A DNA stretch of 64,000 bases, from positions 860,414-924,413 of the forward strand of contig NZ_SGWR01000002.1 in the NCBI RefSeq assembly GCF_004217315.1. The letters are read 5' to 3'. This DNA comes from Corticibacter populi (lineage in GTDB: Bacteria > Pseudomonadota > Gammaproteobacteria > Burkholderiales > Burkholderiaceae_C). Position numbers and translations under genes: made by a program. Below are positions 43,963 through 52,552 of this stretch, one piece after another. The stretch's first letter is position 1. Every line of letters starts with the position of its first letter. Below the pieces are notes generated by a model, which ran no database searches, was not told the origin of the DNA, and saw only the letters and a list, made by a program, of their open reading frames with translations.

Positions 43963-45939
43963 TCAGAAGTTGAAGCCCATGCGCAGGTGCAGACGCACTT
44001 GCTGCTTCTTGATGCCATAGGCCACATCGGCCTGCATCGGGCCCACCGGGCTGTTCCAGCGGATGCCGGTGCCCACGCCGGTGTAGAGGGTGACATCGGA
44101 AGTCTCGTCCGAGACCGTGCCGACATCGACGAAGGTGGCGTGCTCCCAGTCGGTGGCATTGCCGAACAGGGTGATGGGGCGTTGCCATTCGATGCTGCCC
44201 ACGGTCATGTAGCGGCCGCCGTAGAGCTTGCCGCCCTGTGAGCGGGTGCCGATGCTCTCGTAGCTGTAGCCGCGCACGGTGGTGTCGCCCCCGGTGAGAA
44301 AGAGCAGCGTCACCGGCACTTCCACGTCGTCCTTGGCGATGATGGCTCCGGCCTCGCCGCGCAGCGCCAGGCGGCTGCGCCGGCCCATCTCGTTGCGCTG
44401 GCCCAGCGGCCAGAAGCGCAGCGCCCGCAGGCGCGCCCGGGCAAAAGGCTCGCGCTGCGGCGTCAGGGTAAAGCCCGCGCCGACCTCCGCGCCCAGGCCA
44501 TAGCCGCTGGTGGGGTTGGTCTTGTTGTTGAAGTAGCGGCCCGTCCAGGCGTAGTTGGCCAGCAGCGAGGAGCTGCTGCCGGGCGCGTCGCTGCCCTCGG
44601 TCTTGCTCATGTCGTATTGCAGGTAGTAGCTGCGGTCGATGTGGCCAACCGACTTGGTGCGCCCGCCCACCAGCGACAGGCTGTTGGCCTTGTAGTCGCC
44701 ATACTCGGCGCGCTCGATCGAGGCACCGGTGTACCAGGCCCAGCCGGAGGCATGGGGCATGGCGGTCCATTTCGTCGACAGCGCCTGCGTGTTGGCATCG
44801 AGCGCGATCTGGTTGACGGCGCGCCAGCCCAGCGGCCACATCTTGTTGTGCGTGTGGTCGACCGACAGGCGCAGCCCCGCGTCGGTGCTGATGCCCACGC
44901 CGAACACCAGCTTCTGGTACTTGGCCTCACGCAGCTGGGCAATCACGGTGGCGTTGTCCGGGTCGCTGTTCTCGGTGTCGAGCATCAGGAAGGCCGCATC
45001 GAAATAGCCGCTGCTGGCCAGGCGCTGCTGGGCGTCGAGCAGCGCCTCCTCGCTGTAGTCGGAGCCGGTGGGAATGCGGGCGATGTTCTTGATGCCTTCG
45101 GGGTCATAGCGCTTGACGCCCTGCAGCTCCACGGTGCCGAAGCGGTAGGGCGGCCCGGCGTCATAGTCCACGCGCAGCGTGGCCCGGTTGGCATCGGCAT
45201 CGACGGTGGCCTGACTGTCGGCAATGCGCGCGGTGGGGTAGCGGTCGCGCTGCAGCACGCGCAGGCCGGCGCTCTTGGCCGAGGACCATTCCGATTGCGT
45301 GAAGGGCGTGTCATCCTTGAGAGACCAGCCACGCTCGACGCGCTGGCGCTGGCGGGCCGCCGAGGGATCGCTGTTCATCGGCTCGGCAAACCCGATCCGG
45401 TGGCCGGCCACGGTAGTCTGCTCGCCCGGCTCGACCTCGATGACGATCCGGCGCGGCGCGGCGCTGTCGGCCGGTGCGTCCTCGACGCGCAGCGTCAGCT
45501 CCGGATTGAAATAGCCCAGCGCCGCCAGCAGGTCGCGTGCGTTGGTGTCGGCATCGGCGAGCAGACGATTGAATTCGGTGGCGCGCAGGTCCGGAAAGCG
45601 CGTGTAGCGCTGGATGTCCATGTGCTTTTCGAGGTGGCTGGCAATGCCACTGTTGGCGCTGCGGACCTCCACCGTGAACGAGAGCGGCGCCTCGCTGGCC
45701 TGCACGGCCGCAGCCTGCTCGGCGTCTTCGCCATCCTCTGCCGCGCTGCCGTTGCCAGCCAGGCCGCGAAGTGCCCCGCAGCCCTGCAGCAGGGTTGCCG
45801 CCGCCAGCAGGGTGAGCAGCGCTGCCGTGCGCGCACCGGGGATGCGCCAGCCGGGCTGCGCTGGCCCGCGAAGGCGGAGGCGGGTGGTGCCAGGGCGTGT
45901 GGCTGGCAGATCCGTACACTCGATGGGCTGGTTTTTCAT
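43963..45939 (-). CDS. tamA: Outer-membrane assembly protein TamA (Omp85 family)
   Basis: The protein has 658 residues. Near the N-terminus is a hydrophobic segment ending LLQGCGAL, which could act as a lipoprotein signal, although 35 residues precede it. POTRA-like domains cover about 85-330 (PGEQTTVAGHRIGFAE, RFGTVELQGVKRYDPEGI). The C-terminal 16-stranded barrel has Omp85 motifs (FLTGGDTTVRGYSYESIG, HATFVDVGTVSDE, GTGIRWNSPVGPMQADVAYG) and ends in Phe (RMGFNF). It is the outer-membrane half of the TAM complex with TamB downstream. The length fits bacterial TamA with an N-terminal extension. Confidence 0.93.
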   Translation of the reverse strand: MKNQPIECTDLPATRPGTTRLRLRGPAQPGWRIPGARTAALLTLLAAATLLQGCGALRGLAGNGSAAEDGEDAEQAAAVQASEAPLSFTVEVRSANSGIASHLEKHMDIQRYTRFPDLRATEFNRLLADADTNARDLLAALGYFNPELTLRVEDAPADSAAPRRIVIEVEPGEQTTVAGHRIGFAEPMNSDPSAARQRQRVERGWSLKDDTPFTQSEWSSAKSAGLRVLQRDRYPTARIADSQATVDADANRATLRVDYDAGPPYRFGTVELQGVKRYDPEGIKNIARIPTGSDYSEEALLDAQQRLASSGYFDAAFLMLDTENSDPDNATVIAQLREAKYQKLVFGVGISTDAGLRLSVDHTHNKMWPLGWRAVNQIALDANTQALSTKWTAMPHASGWAWYTGASIERAEYGDYKANSLSLVGGRTKSVGHIDRSYYLQYDMSKTEGSDAPGSSSSLLANYAWTGRYFNNKTNPTSGYGLGAEVGAGFTLTPQREPFARARLRALRFWPLGQRNEMGRRSRLALRGEAGAIIAKDDVEVPVTLLFLTGGDTTVRGYSYESIGTRSQGGKLYGGRYMTVGSIEWQRPITLFGNATDWEHATFVDVGTVSDETSDVTLYTGVGTGIRWNSPVGPMQADVAYGIKKQQVRLHLRMGFNF

Positions 45940-45970
45940 GGGCGTTATTCTGACATTGGCCAGCCGCGCA

Positions 45971-46135
45971 GCCTGTCAACGATTTTTTCATGGACCACGC
46001 AAGAGGGCCAAAGCACCGCGGGCGGGCGTACCCGGTGCGCCTTTGCTCTCCTGCCCCACGGGTTGCTGCCACCGTCGCTCGCCATGGTTTGCGCGCGCAT
46101 CGCACCTCGCCTGCCGGCTCAGCGCGGCCCCGGGA
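45971..46135. repeat. Diverged copy C of the intergenic repeat element
   Basis: This region between tamA and gspK follows copy A throughout. CCTGTCAACGATTTTTTC matches the left end. CACGCAAGAGGGCCAAAG and CTTTGCTCTCCTGCCC match the inner inverted pair, and the CCGCGGGC and CCCGGTGCG blocks are shared. GGTTTGCGC...GCATCGCA matches the right part. Many substitutions and a smaller centre indicate an old copy. Confidence 0.5.
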
Positions 46136-46153
46136 GCGGTAGCGAACGCCCGT

Positions 46154-47137
46154 TCACGGCTCCTCGCAGGCCCGGCGCACCGTGGTGAGCCGGCTGCCGC
46201 TGCGGTACAGGATGAACCGGTCCAGCGTCTCGAGGGTATCGAGGCGCAACTGGCCGCTGACCAGAAAGTAGTCGCTGCCCACGCCGAAGGCATTGGCATC
46301 GAGCTGCACCCCGGGGCCGGCGAGCGCCTGCGCCGCGTCCAGGTTCTCGAACGGCTGCATGCTGCGCACCGCGACCATGCGGGCCGCCGTCGATGGCTCG
46401 CCGCCCAGCGCGGCCCACAGCACCAGCTCCGGCGCGGTGTTGAGGTTCAGGCGCGTGCGCGTGGGCAGCACCGTGACATAGGGGCGCAGCAGTTGCACCT
46501 GCTCGGTCGTCAGGCCCAGCCAGGGCAGCTGCTCGGTGCACAGCGGGGTCAGCGGCACATCGGCATCGGGGTCGGCCTGCAACGAGGCCAGGTAGCGCTG
46601 GGCCAGCCGCGCCACCTGCTCGGGGGGCAGGCCCAGCGCCTCGAACAGGCGCTCGAACTGCTGCTGGACCTGCGCATCGACGGCATTGGCGCTGACCAGG
46701 TTGCTGAGGTTGAGCCGTCCCTGCAGGTCGCTGATGCTGCCGGCGAAGAAGGCCTCGCCCATGTTGGCGTTGGCATCCTGCGCCACATTGCCCTCGGCAG
46801 CCAGGAAGGGGCCGATCTTGGCTTCGGCCAGCGGCACCGCCCAGGGCTCGTTGAGATTGTCGTTGCGGGTGAAGCGACCATCGAGGTGCATGATGATCTT
46901 GGCCCAGTCGAGCGCGCCGCGCGTGAGCGCATGGGCCTGCAGCTGCGCGCGCTCGTCGGCCTCGGCCTGCACGCTGGACCACTGCCGCCAGCTGGCGGTG
47001 GCGGCCAGGCTCGCCACCAGTGCCACGATCAGCATGGCCAGCAGCAGTGCGGCGCCCCGCTGGCGGCGCCTTCCATGCCAGGCGCCCATGCGGCCGCTGA
47101 TGGAACCTTTGACGGGGCTGCCGACAGGGTCTCTCAT
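46154..47137 (-). CDS. gspK: Type II secretion minor pseudopilin GspK
   Basis: The protein has 327 residues. The basic leader RRRQRG precedes AALLLAMLIVALVASLAA, a prepilin-like N-terminus lacking the usual Glu5, as typical for GspK. The large globular domain has SISDLQGRLNLSNLV, LTPLCTEQLPWLGL and the helix-hairpin segment TRLNLNTAPELVLWAAL. GspK caps the type II pseudopilus with GspI and GspJ. ATG 47137 overlaps the gspJ stop (ATGA). It is last in gspG-H-I-J-K. Confidence 0.92.
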   Translation of the reverse strand: MRDPVGSPVKGSISGRMGAWHGRRRQRGAALLLAMLIVALVASLAATASWRQWSSVQAEADERAQLQAHALTRGALDWAKIIMHLDGRFTRNDNLNEPWAVPLAEAKIGPFLAAEGNVAQDANANMGEAFFAGSISDLQGRLNLSNLVSANAVDAQVQQQFERLFEALGLPPEQVARLAQRYLASLQADPDADVPLTPLCTEQLPWLGLTTEQVQLLRPYVTVLPTRTRLNLNTAPELVLWAALGGEPSTAARMVAVRSMQPFENLDAAQALAGPGVQLDANAFGVGSDYFLVSGQLRLDTLETLDRFILYRSGSRLTTVRRACEEP

Positions 47138-47892
47138 GGCCGCGTCATGCCCAGTTGCGGGTTGAGCCAGTCGCGGCTGATCGCCCCGCTCAGCGCCTGG
47201 CCCGGCGCCAGGTCCAGCTGCAGGCGGATGGCATCGGGCAGCGCGAACGTCGATGCCGGCGCCAGGTAGCCGGCCGCATCGCCACTGCCTGTGCCATCGA
47301 CACCATCGCGGGAGCTGCCAGCCTGGGTCTGGTCACTCGAGAGCGGATTGCTCCAGCGGCCATCGCGGGCATAGAAAAGCCGCCAGTCGGTGATGGGCAG
47401 CAAGGCGATGTCCTGGCCCAGCTGGCTGGTGGTGCCCGGCATCTGCGACCAGCGCTGGGCCGCTTGCCAGGCCTCATTCCATTGCGTGCGGCCAAAGAGC
47501 GGGCCGGACTGCCAGCGCACCCAGTAGCGCCGGCCATCCACGTTGCGATCGGACCAGGCCACCACCCGCAGCGCCGGGGTGTCCTGGGCGCGCACGCGCG
47601 GACTGTTGCGGGTGATGCGCAGCACCTTGCCGTCCCAGTCGAGGGGTGTGAGCGCCACCGGGCTGGCGAGTTGCTCCAGATCGGTCTGCCACTGTGCCAG
47701 CGCCGTCTGCACCACCGCCAGCTCATCGGCATTGCGGCGCGCGAACTCCTGGGCCCGCAGCATGCCGTCGATGCCGCGCCAGCTCACCGCCGTCACCAGC
47801 GCCAGCAGGGCCACCGCCACCATGACCTCGATCAGCGTGAAACCATGGCCGCGCCGGCCGGGCCGCTGCATCTGCTCCGGTGCTCGCCGCAT
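47134..47892 (-). CDS. gspJ: Type II secretion minor pseudopilin GspJ
   Basis: The protein has 252 residues. The prepilin peptidase site is GHG/FTLIEVMVAVALLALV. The GspJ domain follows with GMLRAQEFARRNADELAVVQ, LRVVAWSDRNVDGRRYWVRW and DWRLFYARDGRW. It forms the pseudopilus tip with GspI and GspK. ATG 47892 overlaps the gspI stop, and its own stop overlaps the gspK start, so the genes are tightly coupled. Confidence 0.92.
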   Translation of the reverse strand: MRRAPEQMQRPGRRGHGFTLIEVMVAVALLALVTAVSWRGIDGMLRAQEFARRNADELAVVQTALAQWQTDLEQLASPVALTPLDWDGKVLRITRNSPRVRAQDTPALRVVAWSDRNVDGRRYWVRWQSGPLFGRTQWNEAWQAAQRWSQMPGTTSQLGQDIALLPITDWRLFYARDGRWSNPLSSDQTQAGSSRDGVDGTGSGDAAGYLAPASTFALPDAIRLQLDLAPGQALSGAISRDWLNPQLGMTRP

Positions 47893-48272
47893 CAGTAGCG
47901 CCCCACCATGGTCGAGAGCGAGAGCACGAAATAGGCCTCGGTGCGCACTTGCGCGTCCACGCGGCGCAGCGCCGGGTTGACGGTGGCGCTGCTGACCAGG
48001 CGCACCTGGTAATTGCGGCCGGCCTGCTGACAGTTCGAATCGGTCGCGCCGATCGGCGGCAGCTGCAGGCGCAGCCGCATCTCGACCAACGCGTTCTCGG
48101 CGCACCATTGCGCCAGCATGATGTCGTGGCGGCGCTCGGCGTTGTGCACCAGCGCCCCGGCCGCGCGCGTGCCGGCCGCCAGCGCAATGGCCACAATGGC
48201 CAGCGCCACCAAGACCTCGATCAGCGTGAAGCCGGCGCTGCGGCCGGCCGGCACTGCAGGGCAAGGGCGCAT
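47892..48272 (-). CDS. gspI: Type II secretion minor pseudopilin GspI
   Basis: The protein has 126 residues. The prepilin site is SAG/FTLIEVLVALAIVAIALA, followed by the GspI pattern AERRHDIMLAQWCAENALVE and a short beta domain. ATG 48272 is chosen because it overlaps the gspH stop (ATGA), as elsewhere in this cluster; a GTG three bases earlier is possible. GspI starts assembly of the pseudopilus tip with GspJ and GspK. Confidence 0.92.
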   Translation of the reverse strand: MRPCPAVPAGRSAGFTLIEVLVALAIVAIALAAGTRAAGALVHNAERRHDIMLAQWCAENALVEMRLRLQLPPIGATDSNCQQAGRNYQVRLVSSATVNPALRRVDAQVRTEAYFVLSLSTMVGRY

Positions 48273-48748
48273 CACGGCACCTCGACACGGAACGGCAGCA
48301 GGCCGTTGGTGGCCACGCGGATGCGCTGCTCGGGATGGTCGCGCAGCGTCAGCAGCACCGACTGCGCCGGCAGCAGCGGCTCGGGCCCGAGCAGCAGCGG
48401 CTGCCCGGCCAGCGCCTGCACGCGGTCATTTTCCCAATGGCTGGGCAGGGTGGCGATGAAGTGGGGCGCCCGTCCCTCGAAAACAAAACCGTCCTGGGTG
48501 CCGCGCCACTGGATGGCCTGGCCGCTGGAGCGCGAATGGGTGCGCGCCGATTCGAGCAGCGCCGCGAGCCGGTCGCCCTCGCGCTCGAGCGCGCGCATGC
48601 CGCCATCGGGCCAGGCCAGCGTCATCACCGCCGCGCCAATGCCGATGATGGCCGCCACGATGGTGATCTCCATCAGCGTGAAGCCGCGCATGCCACGCCA
48701 GCCGGCCAGCCGGCCGGGTGCGCGCAGCGCCGCCGGGCGCAGGCTCAT
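48272..48748 (-). CDS. gspH: Type II secretion minor pseudopilin GspH
   Basis: The protein has 158 residues. The prepilin site is MRG/FTLMEITIVAAIIGIG, followed by ALEREGDRLAALLESARTHS, typical of GspH/FimT, and a C-terminal beta domain. ATG 48748 overlaps the gspG stop. A longer reading from 48913 would overlap gspG in another frame and is not supported. Confidence 0.9.
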   Translation of the reverse strand: MSLRPAALRAPGRLAGWRGMRGFTLMEITIVAAIIGIGAAVMTLAWPDGGMRALEREGDRLAALLESARTHSRSSGQAIQWRGTQDGFVFEGRAPHFIATLPSHWENDRVQALAGQPLLLGPEPLLPAQSVLLTLRDHPEQRIRVATNGLLPFRVEVP

Positions 48749-49233
48749 TGCCAGCTGCCGATGTCGGCGTCGGCCCCTTCGCCGCCCGGCTTGCCATCGC
48801 CGCCGTAGGACATCACGTCCACCTCGCCATGGATGCCCGGATAGATGTAGACATAGGGGTTGCCCCAGGGATCGACCGGCAGCTTGCCGTTGTCCAGATA
48901 GGGACGGCTCCACTTGGTGGGCACCGGCTCGGTGCTCGGGCGCGCCACCAGCGCCGCCAGGCCCTGCTCGGCGGTGGGATAGCGCATGTTGTCGGTGCGG
49001 TAGAGCTTGAGCGCCGTCATCAGCGTGTTGATATCGGCGCGCGCGGCGGTCTGGCGAGCCTCGTCCGTGCGGCCCATGATGCTGGGCGCCACCAGGGCTG
49101 CCAGCACGCCGATGATGACCACCACCACCATGATTTCGATCAGGGTGAAACCCCGCTGGAGGCGGGCGCGGATGGCGAGCGGTGGCGCGGCGCGCCTTGC
49201 CGCCACCATGGCGGAACGATGAAGCTGGATCAT
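48745..49233 (-). CDS. gspG: Type II secretion major pseudopilin GspG
   Basis: The protein has about 162 residues. The prepilin site is LQRG/FTLIEIMVVVVIIGVL with the Glu5 required for assembly. The GspG core follows (DINTLMTALKLYRTDNMRYP, TAEQGLAALV, YLDNGKLPVDPWGNPYVYIY, YGGDGKPGGEG including the Ca-binding loop). The start is uncertain: ATG 49233 is used and ATG 49209 is possible, as neither has a strong ribosome-binding site. It heads the gspGHIJK operon and diverges from gspC. Confidence 0.92.
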   Translation of the reverse strand: MIQLHRSAMVAARRAAPPLAIRARLQRGFTLIEIMVVVVIIGVLAALVAPSIMGRTDEARQTAARADINTLMTALKLYRTDNMRYPTAEQGLAALVARPSTEPVPTKWSRPYLDNGKLPVDPWGNPYVYIYPGIHGEVDVMSYGGDGKPGGEGADADIGSWQ

Positions 49234-49360
49234 GATGTCAAAAGAGAAGGGGAAGAGGTGAAACCGGAAGCTGCCAGTCCATCGGCCGGACCTTTGCGAG
49301 CTGACCCCGAAGAACCCGCACAAGTTCCTGCCGGGGAAATTTGTCAATCATAATCGCCGC

Positions 49361-49936
49361 ATGCGTAAACCCATATTACAGAGCCTGTGGATGCCGCGCC
49401 TGACCACCGTCGTGATCTGGGCGCTGGCGGCCGCAAGCGTCGTGTTCTGGACCCTGCGCCTGCAGGACATGGCCGGCGCCAGCGCCGCCGTGCCGGTGGC
49501 CCAGGCCGCGCTGGTGGCAGACACCCAGGGCCTGCGAAAGCTGCTGGGCGCGCAGGCCGCACCCGTCGCCCTCCAGGCGCCCAGCCGGGAAGCCACGCGC
49601 TACCAGCTGCTGGGCGTGCTGGCCGGCACCACCAGCCAGGGCGGGGCGGCCATCATCGCGGTCAACGGCCAGCCGGCCAGGCCCTACCGCGTGGGCACGC
49701 GGATCGGCGACGGCGACGGCGATGACCTCTACCTGCAGTCCCTGCAAGGGCGCCAGGCGCGGCTTGGCGCCAGCCTGGACGGACCGGCCTCGGTGGTGCT
49801 GGAATTGCCCGAATTCAAACCGGCCGCTGCAGCGCCCACCGGCACCAACATCCGCCCGGGCCCTGCGCCGATGGTGAACCGCAACACCTCGCTGCCTCCG
49901 GTCGGCCAGCCCCTGGTGCCCCCGGACGACCGCTGA
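49361..49936 (+). CDS. gspC: Type II secretion inner-membrane protein GspC
   Basis: The protein has 191 residues. It has a short cytoplasmic start, a membrane helix (TTVVIWALAAASVVFWTL, about 15-32), a linker, and the periplasmic homology region (YQLLGVLAGTTSQGGAAIIA, RPYRVGTRIGDGDGDDLYLQ). The tail is Pro-rich without a PDZ domain, which is normal for short betaproteobacterial GspC. GspC links the inner-membrane platform to the secretin GspD. It is alone on + and divergent from gspG; gspD, E, F, L, M and N are not in the window. Confidence 0.88.
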   Translation: MRKPILQSLWMPRLTTVVIWALAAASVVFWTLRLQDMAGASAAVPVAQAALVADTQGLRKLLGAQAAPVALQAPSREATRYQLLGVLAGTTSQGGAAIIAVNGQPARPYRVGTRIGDGDGDDLYLQSLQGRQARLGASLDGPASVVLELPEFKPAAAAPTGTNIRPGPAPMVNRNTSLPPVGQPLVPPDDR

Positions 49937-50089
49937 ACGCCGGTGCGCGCCGATGGACGGAACGCGCAAAACCCGCGCTGGCTATCGCCATCAATCGACA
50001 GATTCGGGCATAACAGGGAAATAGTAAGAAATAAAAAGTCATTAGACTGTTGGATAATATTCTGATCGCTTCTTAGCATGTAACAGAAT

Positions 50090-51031
50090 ATGAACCTGCA
50101 CCAGTTCCGCTTCGTCCAGGAAGCCGTGCGCCGCAACCTGAACCTGACGGAAGCGGCCAAATCCCTGCACACCTCGCAGCCGGGCGTCTCCAAAGCCATC
50201 ATCGAACTGGAAGACGAGCTGGGCGTGGAGATCTTCGCGCGGCATGGCAAGCGCCTCAAGCGCGTGACCGAGCCTGGCCAGCACGTGCTCGCCAGCATCG
50301 AGGTGATCCTGCGCGAGGTCGGCAACCTCAAGCGCATCGGCAGCGACTACAGCGCGCAGAACTCGGGCACGCTCAGCATTGCCACCACCCACACCCAGGC
50401 GCGCTACGTGCTGCCGCCGCCGGTGGCCAAGTTCCGCGAAATCTTCCCCAAGGTCAACATCAGCCTGCACCAGGCCACGCCACACGAGGTGGCCAACATG
50501 GTGCTGACCGAAGTGGCCGACATCGGCATGGCCACCGAATCGCTGGCCGACTATCCCGACCTGGTGACGCTGCCCTGCTATGAGTGGCAGCATGTGCTGA
50601 TCATGCCGCCGCACCACCCGCTGGCGCAGAAGGAGCGCGTCACGCTCGAGGACATTGCCAATGAGCCGCTGATCACCTACCACCCCTCATTCACCGGGCG
50701 CGGGCGGGTCGACCGTGCCTTCGAGCGGCGCAACCTCAAGCCCCACATCGTGCTCGAGGCCATCGATTCGGACGTCATCCGCACCTATGTGCAGCTGGGC
50801 CTGGGCATCGGCATCGTCGCCGAGATGGCCGTGCAGGGCGAACTGCGCGGCAATCTGGCGGTACGGCCGATGGGCGACCTGTTCGGCCTGAATGTGGCGC
50901 GCGTGGCCTTCAAGCGCGGCGCCTACATGCGCCAGTTCGTCTTCCGTTTCGCCGAGCTGATCAGCGACCGCCTCAGCCGTGAGCAGGTCATGCTGGCCAT
51001 GTCCGGACGCGACAACGACTACGAACTCTGA
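50090..51031 (+). CDS. CysB-family LysR-type transcriptional regulator
   Basis: The protein has 313 residues. An N-terminal winged helix-turn-helix (MNLHQFRFVQEAVRRNLNLT, EAAKSLHTSQPGVSKAIIEL) is followed by a periplasmic-binding-protein-like effector domain with CysB features (THTQARYVLPPPVAKFREIF, CYEWQHVLIMPPHHPL, ITYHPSFTGRGRVDRAF, LGLGIGIVAEMA). CysB and Cbl control sulfur assimilation and sulfonate use genes with N-acetylserine, sulfate or thiosulfate as signals. No cys genes are adjacent, so the target set is not known from here. Confidence 0.92.
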   Translation: MNLHQFRFVQEAVRRNLNLTEAAKSLHTSQPGVSKAIIELEDELGVEIFARHGKRLKRVTEPGQHVLASIEVILREVGNLKRIGSDYSAQNSGTLSIATTHTQARYVLPPPVAKFREIFPKVNISLHQATPHEVANMVLTEVADIGMATESLADYPDLVTLPCYEWQHVLIMPPHHPLAQKERVTLEDIANEPLITYHPSFTGRGRVDRAFERRNLKPHIVLEAIDSDVIRTYVQLGLGIGIVAEMAVQGELRGNLAVRPMGDLFGLNVARVAFKRGAYMRQFVFRFAELISDRLSREQVMLAMSGRDNDYEL

Positions 51032-51186
51032 GTACCCCTTGCATTGAGCACCTGCCTGCAGGTTCTGGTCCAGAATACGGATTGCGGCCGTCGCAGCATT
51101 GCGCCGGGCCGCATTGTTTCGTTCCGCACTACTGTGGTGTCCCGTGAATAGTTCGATGAAATGAAATCGATGGATTCGCCTGCAGG

Positions 51187-51232
51187 GCAAGGCGCAAACC
51201 GCAGCGATAGCCGTGGCCATCGCGAGGATTTG
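51187..51232. repeat. Fragment E of the intergenic repeat element (inverted)
   Basis: GCAAGGCGCAAACCGCAG (51187-51204) and GCGAGGATTTG (51222-51232) are exact reverse complements of 1273-1290 and 1246-1256 in copy A, with near-equal spacing (17 and 16 bp). The flanks are diverged. It lies upstream of the aminotransferase gene. Confidence 0.5.
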
Positions 51233-51306
51233 CAACGCGGTCTTGGGGGTGAAGACGCTTTTTTCCATGTTCCATGCACGTTATTTGCGGGACGCCACAC
51301 GACACC

Positions 51307-52464
51307 ATGACGCCTTCCACCCCTGCCATCACGAGCCGGCTGCCGCAGGTCGGCACCACCATCTTCACCACCATGTCGGCACTGGCCGTGCAGTGCCGCG
51401 CCGTCAACCTGGGCCAGGGCTTCCCGGACTTCGGCTGTGACCCGCGCCTGGTCGATGCCGTTGCCGAGGCCATGCGGCAAGGCCACAACCAGTACCCGCC
51501 AATGACCGGCGTGGCGGCGCTGCGCGAGGCGGTGGCCGGCAAGATCGCCGCACTCTACGGCCATGGTTACGACGCGCAGGCCGAGATCACCATCACCGCC
51601 GGCGCCACGCAGGCGCTGCTGACGGCCATGCTGGCGGCCGTGCAGCCGGGCGATGAGGTCATCGTGCTCGATCCCTGCTACGACAGCTATGTGCCCGCCA
51701 TCGAGCTGGCCGGCGCCACCGCCGTGCGCGTGCCACTGACGCCCGGCAGCTTCCGCCCGGATTTCGACCGCATCGGCGCAGCCATCGGACCGCGCACCCG
51801 CCTGATCGTCATCAACAGCCCGCACAATCCCAGCGGCACGGTCTGGAGCGAGGCCGAGATGCTGCGCCTGCAGGAGCTGCTCGCCCCCACCAATGTGCTG
51901 GTGCTCAGCGACGAGGTCTACGAACACATGGTCTACGACGGCCTGGCGCATTGCAGCGTCTCGCGCTACCCGGGCCTGGCCGCGCGCAGCTTCGTGGTCT
52001 CCAGTTTCGGCAAGACTTTCCACGTCACGGGCTGGAAGGTCGGCACCGTGGCGGCGCCGGCGGCGCTGACGGCGGAATTCCGCAAGGTGCACCAGTTCAA
52101 CGTGTTCACCGTCAACACACCCATGCAGGTGGGCCTGGCGCGCTACCTGCAGGATCCGGCCCCATACCTTGGCCTGCCGGCCTTCTACCAGACCAAGCGC
52201 GACTTCTTCCGCGCCGGTCTGCAATCCTCGCGGCTGCGCCTGCTCGACTGCCAGGGCACCTACTTCCAGAGCGTGGACATCTCGGCGGTCACCACGCTGC
52301 CCGAGGTCGACTTCTGCGAATGGCTCACGCGCGAGATCGGCGTTGCCGCCATCCCGACCTCGGCCTTCTATGGCGACGGCTTCGAGCAGGGCATCGTGCG
52401 TTTTTGCTTTGCCAAGCAGGAAGCCACTCTGGTGCAGGCGCTGGAGCGGCTGCAAAAGCTCTAG
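51307..52464 (+). CDS. PLP-dependent aminotransferase, class I/II (methionine/kynurenine aminotransferase-like, YbdL type)
   Basis: The cytoplasmic fold-type I enzyme has 385 residues, like E. coli YbdL. Landmarks are VNLGQGFPDFGCDP, NQYPPMTGVAALREAV, INSPHNPSGTVWSE, LSDEVYEHMVYDG and the PLP-lysine segment SFGKTFHVTGWKVG. The family transaminates methionine, glutamine or kynurenine with 2-oxo acids. The annotation as methionine aminotransferase is by resemblance only. ATG 51307 is used; a start at 51274 would add eleven residues. Confidence 0.9.
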   Translation: MTPSTPAITSRLPQVGTTIFTTMSALAVQCRAVNLGQGFPDFGCDPRLVDAVAEAMRQGHNQYPPMTGVAALREAVAGKIAALYGHGYDAQAEITITAGATQALLTAMLAAVQPGDEVIVLDPCYDSYVPAIELAGATAVRVPLTPGSFRPDFDRIGAAIGPRTRLIVINSPHNPSGTVWSEAEMLRLQELLAPTNVLVLSDEVYEHMVYDGLAHCSVSRYPGLAARSFVVSSFGKTFHVTGWKVGTVAAPAALTAEFRKVHQFNVFTVNTPMQVGLARYLQDPAPYLGLPAFYQTKRDFFRAGLQSSRLRLLDCQGTYFQSVDISAVTTLPEVDFCEWLTREIGVAAIPTSAFYGDGFEQGIVRFCFAKQEATLVQALERLQKL

Positions 52465-52480
52465 CCGCTCCACAGGACCG

Positions 52481-52497
52481 GGCCGCGTCGCGCGGCC
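52481..52497 (+). terminator. GC-rich hairpin after the aminotransferase gene
   Basis: GGCCGCG (52481-52487) pairs with CGCGGCC (52491-52497) around TCG, 17 bp after the stop codon. Only TT follows, so termination strength is uncertain. Confidence 0.35.
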
Positions 52498-52552
52498 TTC
52501 ATCGTCGTGTCACCAATGGTTCGAACAATCGGCCATTTTCAGGAGAGGCACG

